A stretch of 18,923 bases of DNA from Chloroflexota bacterium. Lineage in GTDB: Bacteria > Chloroflexota > Anaerolineae > Promineifilales > Promineifilaceae. The notes below the pieces were generated by a model, which saw only the letters and a list, made by a program, of their open reading frames with translations, was not told where the DNA came from and made no database searches. Made by a program: the position numbers and the translations under genes. This document shows, piece by piece, positions 8,338 through 15,512 of the stretch. Position 1 is the stretch's first letter. Each line of letters opens with the position of its first letter. The stretch is taken from assembly GCA_024223125.1 (NCBI GenBank), contig JAAEOP010000684.1:1-18923 (forward strand), given 5' to 3'.

Positions 8338-10662
8338 CTACCGCTGAAACTGTAGCGATTGGATCAGCGTATCCAGTTTAGCCAAGTCAGGTTCCCAATC
8401 GGCCGCACTCAAGCCATTCAACAAATCTTTCGTTTCTTGTAAATATTGCTCATAGGTTTCAGGATTGGCAGCCATATCGTTTGTTTCCGTCGGCACATCT
8501 TCGGGCGTATCTGGCAGATTGTCGGTGCGTACCGGCCAGATGAAGGAGATGTAGAAACGGCCGTCTTCCGTTAACCCCTGATAATAATAAGCCGTGCCCT
8601 CGTTTGTCCAGGGGCCAATTTCCTGCCGGTTGGGATATTCAGACACATAACGTACCCCTTGTCCCTGGACAAAATTCAGGTCGGCAAACTGTGCCCAGCG
8701 GTTCATAAAACTAGACGGCGGGGGCAAAATAGGCATGGGGTTATCGGGAGTTGTTTGACGGCCGTCTGCCTGCCCAATTAACTCTTCCAGACGAGTAATC
8801 TGGCTGGCGGCTGGCTGCCCGGCCACCGCTTCATACGTTTCGGCGGGGAAGATGTAAAGACGACGGCCGTTGTTAGCAATAGCCTCTTCCGCGCTTTCCC
8901 CATCAAACGTCACCACAATGTGTGAGGGCATCCCCAAACCGCCCGGGCCGGGCGATGCAGGATAACCGGCCACAACCTCCCATTGGAAGGAATCGGCCAA
9001 CCCTTGTAAATCCATTTGAATTGAATCTGGGGGAATACTGTCTGAACTTTCACTGACTGGGGCATCGGCGGCCGTTTCCCCAGCTGCAGCCTCTGTAAAG
9101 CGCATCGTGCCACTATCGGCAAACAAGTCAAAGAAGAGGTCGTCCTCCTGCGTAAACCAAATAGCGGCCGCTTCCAGATATTGCAAGAACTGCGTATCCA
9201 ATGAATCCTCGCCACAAAAAGCGCGGGTCATGGGGCCAACGATGATGGAAAGACTGCTGCCATCCATACTGTAAATACCGCTGCCATTGTTACAATCGGC
9301 CTTGATAAAAACGGTTCCATCCGCTTCCAACTGTATCTGGTACTTCTCCGGTTCGGCAATATCAGTGGGGCCAGCAGCCGGGTCGTTGAAGCTAATCCAC
9401 TGCCACAGCTCGCCAGTTAGTTCTTCCGGTAAACCGGCTGCCTCGGCCGCGGCCGTACCCGCCTCATCAAACTGCATCGTGCCTGAATCGGCTGCTAAAT
9501 CAAAGAACATGCTGCCATCTTGGAAAAAATAGATGGCGGCCACAGCCAGATTTTGTATGAATTGATCCCCTAAAGAATCTTCTGGACAGGCGACTAATGT
9601 AGACGGGCCAGGCACGATAGAGATGCTGCTGCTATCTATGGTATATGTCGCCAATACATTATTGCAATCGGCTTTGATATTAGCCGTACCATCTTCATTC
9701 AAAACCAATTCATAACGCTCCGGTTCAGGAATTTGCTGTGTGCCTTCTACAGGATCAGTCATCGCCGTCCACTGCCATGTTATGCCGGTGAGGGTCTCCG
9801 TTTCTAGCTGGGCAACAGGTACAACTATAGCCTCCACATCAGAGGTGGGGTTGCCTCTCGTTATAACAGGAATGACGGTGTCATTGATGAACATCAAGTT
9901 ACCCTGGGCGTCGGTTATACGTGCCGAAAGAGCATAACTCAGATTTTCTTGAATATCGGCCGGATTGTAGGGAACGGCAAAGGGCAATGGAACCTGCGCT
10001 CCTTCAGTGACATACGTTTGTTCGCCCATAATTTTGGCCGGGGCATCGGCCAGGGAAATGTCCTGAATTTGCACGGTGAGAACAGCGTCATCGGGTAGGG
10101 CGCTGCGTTGTACGTATGTTACTGTGCCGGTCACTTCGGCCGCGCCCATAGTCAGGGGTTGGTCGGCGGGTACGCCATTGGCTTCAACGGTGTATTGGCC
10201 GTCCGCTAAACCGTCTGTATCAATCACCACTTCTTCGCTATAGGGGGTGACAACCTGGGTGCACATCATATCGGCCGGCCGAATAGTGCTGACTTCAAGT
10301 TTGATTGTGTCCCCGGCAACAGATTGGTTAATCTCATAAATCTGGGTACAGCCGTCGGATAGTTCCCCTTCAACAGTGGCTATCGTTTGATCATCTTGCG
10401 TATTCAAGGTGATGCTGCTGACAACGGCCGTGCCAATAATAGGTTCCGCTGCCGTGGGTTCTGCTTCTGGGGTGGGTTCCGCTTCCGGGGCTGTTTCCGG
10501 TTCGGCCACCTTTGTTGGTTTGGTAGCCATGTCGGCTGCAGTCGCGGTGGGGGCGGGGGGATCTGTGGGCGGCGCGGCCGTTGGCGTAGCCTCGCCACCG
10601 CCGCAAGCGGCAATTAGGATAGCTATGAATGATAGGGCAAATACAAATTTAACGGTTCTCAT
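8338..10662 (-). CDS. Large lipoprotein with YbaY-like domain and two META domains
   Basis: The 774-residue product has lipobox LIAAC (Cys20) followed by an Ala/Pro/Thr-rich linker to about 75. Region 78-165 is a beta-rich module that I do not recognise. Residues about 175-282 (VTGTVTYVQRSALPDDAVL through VIPVITRG) match the YbaY/YscW lipoprotein-chaperone family. Two META (HslJ-type, DUF306) domains follow at about 290-400 and 414-524. Each has LTG-x-x-WQW near its start, KADCNN in the middle and FFDL-x-ADSGTM-x-F at the end, so they are clear internal duplicates. The C-terminal 230 residues are unassigned, with a conserved-looking block ending in FYISFIWPVRTDNLP. The start is the ATG at 10662, with GAGGAG 7 nt upstream; the in-frame TTG at 10677 overlaps that site and is rejected. 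HslJ and YbaY are stress-linked envelope proteins in enterics; a role here in envelope homeostasis is inference. Confidence 0.87.
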   Translation of the reverse strand: MRTVKFVFALSFIAILIAACGGGEATPTAAPPTDPPAPTATAADMATKPTKVAEPETAPEAEPTPEAEPTAAEPIIGTAVVSSITLNTQDDQTIATVEGELSDGCTQIYEINQSVAGDTIKLEVSTIRPADMMCTQVVTPYSEEVVIDTDGLADGQYTVEANGVPADQPLTMGAAEVTGTVTYVQRSALPDDAVLTVQIQDISLADAPAKIMGEQTYVTEGAQVPLPFAVPYNPADIQENLSYALSARITDAQGNLMFINDTVIPVITRGNPTSDVEAIVVPVAQLETETLTGITWQWTAMTDPVEGTQQIPEPERYELVLNEDGTANIKADCNNVLATYTIDSSSISIVPGPSTLVACPEDSLGDQFIQNLAVAAIYFFQDGSMFFDLAADSGTMQFDEAGTAAAEAAGLPEELTGELWQWISFNDPAAGPTDIAEPEKYQIQLEADGTVFIKADCNNGSGIYSMDGSSLSIIVGPMTRAFCGEDSLDTQFLQYLEAAAIWFTQEDDLFFDLFADSGTMRFTEAAAGETAADAPVSESSDSIPPDSIQMDLQGLADSFQWEVVAGYPASPGPGGLGMPSHIVVTFDGESAEEAIANNGRRLYIFPAETYEAVAGQPAASQITRLEELIGQADGRQTTPDNPMPILPPPSSFMNRWAQFADLNFVQGQGVRYVSEYPNRQEIGPWTNEGTAYYYQGLTEDGRFYISFIWPVRTDNLPDTPEDVPTETNDMAANPETYEQYLQETKDLLNGLSAADWEPDLAKLDTLIQSLQFQR

Positions 10663-10846
10663 TTGGATTCTCCTCAATTTAGGTTATATACCTCTCAAAA
10701 GATAGCATTTTAACATAATCGTTCTATTTTAATAGGGATTTGTAGGGGAATTAGACGATTGGGGTACGGAAGTCGGCCGTTATATAGATGTTGAGGAAAA
10801 TATTTTGTGATTATGTAATTACTTGATTACCAATTTCCCCAAACCA

Positions 10847-11605
10847 TTATCCTTGCCGCCCAGTAATATACGCCTCCGTCAGCTCTTTCTCCGGGTTCGT
10901 GAATAAATCGGCCGTAGACTCATATTCAATTAGCTCGCCTAACCAAAAGAAACCCGTCCAATGGGATGTCCGGGCCGCTTGCTCCATACTATGCGTCACA
11001 ATGACAATGGTATAATCCACCACCAACTGCTGCATCAACTCCTCAACCCTTAGCGTAGCCACCGGGTCTAAAGCTGAACACGGCTCATCCATCAACACAA
11101 CTTCTGGCTTGACAGCAATGGTGCGGGCAATACACAAACGCTGCTGCTGCCCCGGATTCAAGTCCAGCGCCGGCGCATCCAGCTTATCCTTCACAACATT
11201 CCACAGAGCAGCGCTGCGTAAACTCTGCTCCACAATTTCAGCCAGCTTGCCATTTCTCTTAGCCAAACCTAAAACACGCGGCCCATAAGCCACATTGTTA
11301 AAAATGGATTGGGGGAATGGATTGGGACGTTGAAAAACCATGCCCACCCGCTGCCTCAATTCCACCACGTCTATATCAGGATCATAAATGTTTTTCCCAT
11401 CTAGCAACACCTCGCCTTCGGCGCGTGAACCCTTGATAGTGTCATTCATCCGGTTTAAGGAACGTAAAAAGGTGGATTTTCCGCACCCCGATGGACCAAT
11501 CAGCGCCGTTATCTGGTTCCGGCGAACAGGCAGATTCAGATCAATCAACGCCCGAAAATCGCCATAGAAAAAATTAAAATTCCGAACTTCAATTTTGTTT
11601 TCCAT
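10847..11605 (-). CDS. pstB: Phosphate ABC transporter ATP-binding protein, copy with altered signature motif
   Basis: The 252-residue ABC ATPase of the Pst phosphate importer acts at the cytoplasmic face with PstC/PstA. It has Walker [10 protein letters not shown] (37-45), Q-loop Q92 in [12 protein letters not shown], Walker B VVLMDEP (169-175) with catalytic E174, D-loop SALD (177-180) and H-loop H205. The signature motif is unusual: residues 149-153 read LNPGQ where the family has LSGGQ; the [10 protein letters not shown] after it is normal. The length is typical. It is the last gene of the pst operon, 29 bases after another pstB of identical length whose defects are complementary. No clear Shine-Dalgarno is visible before the ATG, so translation may depend on the upstream gene. 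The product most likely works as a heterodimer with that partner (inference). Confidence 0.94.
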   Translation of the reverse strand: MENKIEVRNFNFFYGDFRALIDLNLPVRRNQITALIGPSGCGKSTFLRSLNRMNDTIKGSRAEGEVLLDGKNIYDPDIDVVELRQRVGMVFQRPNPFPQSIFNNVAYGPRVLGLAKRNGKLAEIVEQSLRSAALWNVVKDKLDAPALDLNPGQQQRLCIARTIAVKPEVVLMDEPCSALDPVATLRVEELMQQLVVDYTIVIVTHSMEQAARTSHWTGFFWLGELIEYESTADLFTNPEKELTEAYITGRQG

Positions 11606-11634
11606 AAGTTTTTATAGTTTCTCTGACTGTGGCC

Positions 11635-12393
11635 TTAGCCAAAACGACCGGTCACATAATCCTCTGTGCGCTGGTCTTGAGGGGTAATAAATAGTTGTTC
11701 TCGCAAACCCATTTCCACCACTTTGCCATCCAGCATAAATGCAGCCCGGTCAGCCACTCGCGCGGCTTGCTGTACACTGTGGGGAACCATGATAATGGTA
11801 TATTGTTGCCGCAGTTCAAATAATGATTCTTCTACAATAGAGGTTGAAATGGGGTCCAGGCCAGATGTGGGATTATCTAATAAGATCACTTCTGGTTCTA
11901 AGGCCAGGCTGCGTGCCAAACACAGGCGTTGCTTTTGACCGCCAGACAAAGCATAAGCTGACGTATCCAGACGGTCTTTTACTTCATCCCACAACCCGGC
12001 TTGCCGCAGTGATTGCGCTACCCGTTCATCTAATAAGGCTTGTTTTTTCATGCCGGCCATTTTCAAACCATAAGTCAAATTTTCGTAGATAGTTCCGGGC
12101 AGGGGTGTCGGAGTAGCAAAAACCATACCAATCTGTCGTCGCAAATCGAATATGTCTATGTTGGGAGCAAAAATATCCCGGCCGTCGAAGGTGACACGGC
12201 CGTTAATCCGCACATCCGGCAGCAAATCAGACAAACGGTTTAGCAGGCGCAGCAGCGTTGTTTTGCCACTGCGGGACGGCCCAAACAAGACAAACAATTC
12301 ATTGGGCATAATGTCCAAACTCACATTCTGCAAAGCAGTGGAGCCATCGCCATAATCAAAGGAAACATTCTGAATAGATAATCTAGGAGTCAT
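11635..12393 (-). CDS. pstB: Phosphate ABC transporter ATP-binding protein, copy lacking the catalytic glutamate
   Basis: The second 252-residue Pst ATPase is collinear with the downstream copy. It has Walker A GPSRSGKTT (38-46), an intact signature LSGGQ (149-153) and H205. Two key residues differ: Walker B reads VILLDNP (169-175), with Asn174 in the place of the catalytic Glu, and the Q-loop reads VFATPTPLP, with Ala93 in place of Gln. A lone homodimer should therefore hydrolyse ATP poorly. Paired with the other PstB, its LSGGQ would complete that partner's ATP site. The reading of the Walker B and signature codons was checked on the reverse complement. The ATG at 12393 has no recognisable Shine-Dalgarno, because a low-complexity hairpin repeat occupies the space after pstA. 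Confidence 0.92.
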   Translation of the reverse strand: MTPRLSIQNVSFDYGDGSTALQNVSLDIMPNELFVLFGPSRSGKTTLLRLLNRLSDLLPDVRINGRVTFDGRDIFAPNIDIFDLRRQIGMVFATPTPLPGTIYENLTYGLKMAGMKKQALLDERVAQSLRQAGLWDEVKDRLDTSAYALSGGQKQRLCLARSLALEPEVILLDNPTSGLDPISTSIVEESLFELRQQYTIIMVPHSVQQAARVADRAAFMLDGKVVEMGLREQLFITPQDQRTEDYVTGRFG

Positions 12394-12406
12394 AGTTGTT
12401 GGTGTC

Positions 12407-12449
12407 TAGTGGTTGGTGGCTGGCGCTAATAACCAACCACCAGCCACTA
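12407..12449. repeat. Low-complexity inverted repeat between pstA and the first pstB
   Basis: AGTGGTTGGTGGCTGG (12408-12423) and CCAACCACCAGCCACT (12433-12448) pair over 16 positions with one wobble and one mismatch, plus one flanking T-A pair, around the loop CGCTAATAA. The arms are built from GGTTGGTGGCTGG-type repeats unlike the surrounding coding DNA. The element fills most of the 61-base pstA-pstB gap and could dampen expression of the downstream ATPase genes. Confidence 0.6.
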
Positions 12450-12454
12450 AAAAA

Positions 12455-13300
12455 TTACCATTGGCGCTGCCTCCGCATGTAAGTGCGAATCATCGCGGCC
12501 ACAAAAGTGAGTGATAAGGTAAACAGAAGCAAGACTAAGGCTGTGCCATATTGTATATCTAGCGGCATACCGGGAACTTGAGTAGAGATGACATACAGGT
12601 GATAGGGCAAAGCCATTGTTTGATCAAAAATGGAACTGGGTAGGTTTGGTAAATAGAAAGCGGCCACAGTGAAGAGAATGGGCGCTGTTTCGCCGATGGC
12701 CCGGCTTAAACCCAGAATGATGCCGGTAATGATGCCTGGGGTAGCGTTGGGCAACACCTGGTAGCGAATGGTCTGCCACTTGGTAGCGCCGACACTGTAA
12801 CTCACCACACGGAATGTTTGCGGCACAGATAGAATCGCTTCTTCGGCCGTACTGATTACAATAGGCAAGGTCATTAAACCTAAAGTCAACGCCCCAGCAA
12901 TAATGGAAGTGCCAAACTGGAAAAAGAGGACGAACATACCCAACCCAAACAGACCATAAACGATAGACGGTATGCCCGCTAAATTGACAATAGCCAGACG
13001 AATCGTGCGCGTCAGAAAATTATCACCAGCATATTCGGCCAGATAAATGGCCGCCCCAATGCCTAAGGGAATGACAGCCACGGCCGTGCCCAGCGTCAAA
13101 ATAATCGTCCCTAAAATGGCCGGCATAATACCCCCTTCTGTCATCCCGTTGCGGGGGGGCTGGGTTAGAAATTCCCAGGAAATAGCCTGCCACCCATTCA
13201 CAAAAATGGAGAAGATAATCAGAAGAATGGGGATAACAACCAAAGCGGCGACGATGGTGATGATAACTGTGGCCAATTTCTGCGTTTGTTGGCGTTTCAT
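12455..13300 (-). CDS. pstA: Phosphate ABC transporter permease PstA
   Basis: The 281-residue integral membrane protein forms the phosphate channel with PstC. It has a short basic N-terminus, a first helix at about 9-34, a periplasmic loop with the conserved RNGMTEGGIMPAILGT (50-65), and further helices to the C-terminus, for the usual six. The cytoplasmic EAA coupling segment that contacts the ATPase is at about 154-205, with VGATKWQTIRYQVLPNATPG and SRAIGETAP as family hallmarks. Its ATG overlaps the pstC stop by 4 bases, indicating translational coupling. The length is normal. Downstream is the hairpin repeat and then two ATPase genes. Confidence 0.97.
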   Translation of the reverse strand: MKRQQTQKLATVIITIVAALVVIPILLIIFSIFVNGWQAISWEFLTQPPRNGMTEGGIMPAILGTIILTLGTAVAVIPLGIGAAIYLAEYAGDNFLTRTIRLAIVNLAGIPSIVYGLFGLGMFVLFFQFGTSIIAGALTLGLMTLPIVISTAEEAILSVPQTFRVVSYSVGATKWQTIRYQVLPNATPGIITGIILGLSRAIGETAPILFTVAAFYLPNLPSSIFDQTMALPYHLYVISTQVPGMPLDIQYGTALVLLLFTLSLTFVAAMIRTYMRRQRQW

Positions 13301-14247
13301 AGCTGCGCTCCCCGGCGTTTGGTACGCCCCCCTACTAATTTTGTAGCCAGTGAATTAATTAGAAAAGTAATGAGGAACAACACAATGCCAATGGCAAACA
13401 AGACACTATAGTGGGTACTGCCCTGAGCCACCTCCCCCATTTCGGCCGCAATCGTGGCTGTCATGGTGCGGATGGGCTGAAAAAGCATCCCGGCCCCCAA
13501 CTTGGGGACATTGGCTGCATTTCCCGTCACCAACATCACCGCCATTGTTTCGCCGATGGCTCGGCCAATGCCCAACATCACCGCCATAACGATACCTGGT
13601 TTGGCGGCTGGTACAACAACACGATAAATCGTTTGCCACTTTGTGGCTCCAATGGCTAGTGAGCCATCTCGATACTCTTTAGGAACCGCATACAGCGCAT
13701 CTTCGGTAATGCTAATAATGGTCGGCAAGGCCATATAAGCCAAAATCAACGCTCCGGTAAACGCGGTCAGGCCACTGGGTGCGCCCAGGCTTTGAATAAG
13801 CGGGGCCAGAGCAATCCAGCCCAAAAAACCCAGCACAATAGAGGGAATACCGGCCAACACTTCAATGAGCGGTTTCAAAATTTCGCGCAGCCAGTCGGGT
13901 GCAAATTCGCCCAGGTAAACGGCCGTTGTCAAACCCAGAGGTACGGCAATGATGACAGCCCCGGCTGTTACCAACAAAGAACCGACCAACAACGACACCA
14001 AACCATACATCTCTTCTATGGGATACCAACGGCTGCCCAAAAAAGCGCCTATAGGCAAATCAAAAAAAGCGGGCGCCCCTTCTTTAACCAGAAAGAGAAA
14101 AATCAAGCTGATAATAATGATAACGGATACGCCCGCAATCAGAATTAACGTTTCAATGACAATTTCACGGCCGTTACGACTACTGCGCCGCGCCTGTTTC
14201 TCTGTATTCTCCTGGGGACTCTGCTGATTCTCTTTATAAACAGCCAT
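13297..14247 (-). CDS. pstC: Phosphate ABC transporter permease PstC
   Basis: The 316-residue partner permease of PstA starts with about 28 hydrophilic cytoplasmic residues, then a helix at 29-53 and the LGSRWYPIEEMYGLVSLLVGSL block (about 70-91) typical of PstC. The EAA coupling segment lies at about 181-234, including LAIGATKWQTIYRVVVPAAKPG and GRAIGETMAV. The start is the ATG at 14247, 7 nt after GGGAGAG; an in-frame TTG at 14253 would sit too close to that site. The gene lies 27 bases after pstS and overlaps pstA by 4 bases. Confidence 0.96.
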   Translation of the reverse strand: MAVYKENQQSPQENTEKQARRSSRNGREIVIETLILIAGVSVIIIISLIFLFLVKEGAPAFFDLPIGAFLGSRWYPIEEMYGLVSLLVGSLLVTAGAVIIAVPLGLTTAVYLGEFAPDWLREILKPLIEVLAGIPSIVLGFLGWIALAPLIQSLGAPSGLTAFTGALILAYMALPTIISITEDALYAVPKEYRDGSLAIGATKWQTIYRVVVPAAKPGIVMAVMLGIGRAIGETMAVMLVTGNAANVPKLGAGMLFQPIRTMTATIAAEMGEVAQGSTHYSVLFAIGIVLFLITFLINSLATKLVGGRTKRRGAQL

Positions 14248-14274
14248 CTTCAAACTCTCCCTCTCAACCTGGGG

Positions 14275-15243
14275 TCACTCACCGGGCAGCGACACAAATC
14301 CCAAATCAGCCACAATTTGCTGCCCGGCCGGACTTAAAATCCAGTCCAGATAATCGGCAATAGCGTCTTCCGGTTCTCCGGCCGTATACATAAATAAATT
14401 TCGCGCCAGAGGATACTCGCCGGCGGAGGCCGATTCGGCCGAAGGGAAAACATACTCGTCCCCATCTTCCCTGGAAATTGCCAACACCTTCTCATGCGCC
14501 GGGTCCACATACCCCAACCCATCATAACCAATCGCATTGGGATTGCGCCGTAATTCACTGGTAATGCCCACCGAAGAAGGCATTAACAATGTTTGCGGGG
14601 CAAAAATATCACTATTTTCCTTCTCCCCTTTACGCACCACTTCTTCCAAAAAATAAACATGCGTCCCCGAATTTGTCTCTCGTGACAACAAAATGATCGA
14701 GGCATCATTGCCCCCCACTTCCTGCCAATTAGTCATTCGGCCGGTGTAAATGTCTGCTAACTGGGGAATGGTCAACTTGCTGACAGGATTATCAGGATGC
14801 AAAATGACCGCCAGCGCATCAATGGCTACCACATGCTCTACAGGTTCAATGCCATTGGCTATCGCTTCGTCTACTTCGCCATCCTTCATCCCGCGAGAGG
14901 CATTGGCAATGTCCACCGTGCCATTGATGAGCGAGGCAATGCCCGTGCCAGAGCCGCCGCCGGTAACGGCAATGCTCACAGATGGCTCTACTGTACGGTA
15001 ATTTTCGGCCCAGGCCAGGGCAATATTCACTAATGTGTCTGACCCTTTGTTTTGAATAGATTGCTGCGCTTCTTCTAGCTCTGCACCAGCGGCGTCAGAG
15101 TTGTTTTGTCCATTACAAGCAGCTAACAAAAAAGCAAGTAGCAAAATGAATCCGGTTCCCACTGCTTGCTTTATACAATTGTTAACTTGGCTTGAACTGT
15201 AACGGCCGTCCTTAAAGATTGTTCGTTTCTGTTTTTTTCTCAT
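14275..15243 (-). CDS. pstS: Phosphate-binding lipoprotein PstS
   Basis: The 322-residue substrate-binding protein of the Pst importer has an unusually long basic N-region (about 28 residues), then a hydrophobic segment and lipobox LAAC at 40-43, so the mature protein is tethered by Cys43 outside the membrane. Phosphate-binding blocks are present: KGSDTL (66-71), TGGGSGTG (94-101), ASR (115-117), ID (141-142) and SRETNSGT (187-194), where Arg and Ser-Gly-Thr have the same spacing as in E. coli PstS (R135, S139-T141). The ATG at 15243 follows GGGAAG at close spacing. As first gene of the operon it is probably the point of phosphate control, but I see no clear Pho box. Confidence 0.96.
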   Translation of the reverse strand: MRKKQKRTIFKDGRYSSSQVNNCIKQAVGTGFILLLAFLLAACNGQNNSDAAGAELEEAQQSIQNKGSDTLVNIALAWAENYRTVEPSVSIAVTGGGSGTGIASLINGTVDIANASRGMKDGEVDEAIANGIEPVEHVVAIDALAVILHPDNPVSKLTIPQLADIYTGRMTNWQEVGGNDASIILLSRETNSGTHVYFLEEVVRKGEKENSDIFAPQTLLMPSSVGITSELRRNPNAIGYDGLGYVDPAHEKVLAISREDGDEYVFPSAESASAGEYPLARNLFMYTAGEPEDAIADYLDWILSPAGQQIVADLGFVSLPGE

Positions 15244-15278
15244 ATCTTCCCATCAATTGCCAAATTTTCCCAGACTAG

Positions 15279-15308
15279 ATTGTACTTTGTTTCACAAAAT
15301 TGCAACAA
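15279..15308 (-). promoter_or_regulatory. Candidate promoter for the pst operon
   Basis: On the minus strand TACAAT (15279-15284) is a good -10 match. TTGTTG (15303-15308) lies 18 nt further upstream as a weak -35, and the pstS ATG is about 35 nt downstream. A weak -35 would suit an activator-dependent phosphate-starvation promoter, but no repeat clear enough to be called a Pho box is visible. The rest of this 269-base divergent spacer shows nothing definite. Confidence 0.25.
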
Positions 15309-15512
15309 CTTTATTTAGGTTAACGATTTGATAAGGAATTGCACCATTTGCGCCCACCTATCGCGGACAGATTTCCTGTTTTCTAAAAGGCACAATTCCC
15401 CTAAAATACCTTCACTACTGTTAGCTCATTCATAAGCGCTGACGTCTATACTTTCCTTGCAAGCAGCAACTATATAAACCTAAATTCCCATCAACAACTT
15501 ATTGGAGAAGTA

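Noticed and set aside
10387..10705. Frames opposite the N-terminus of the META lipoprotein
   Set aside because: Created by the Ala/Pro/Thr linker read in other frames; the lipoprotein frame has lipobox and ribosome site.
13406..14227. Several frames overlapping pstC on both strands
   Set aside because: pstC is unmistakable by its EAA coupling segment; these frames are shadows.
15285..15345. Possible Pho box (TTCACAAAATTGCAACAAC and GTTAACC spaced repeats)
   Set aside because: The half-sites do not repeat with a consistent 11-base period and match neither the E. coli nor the Bacillus consensus well.
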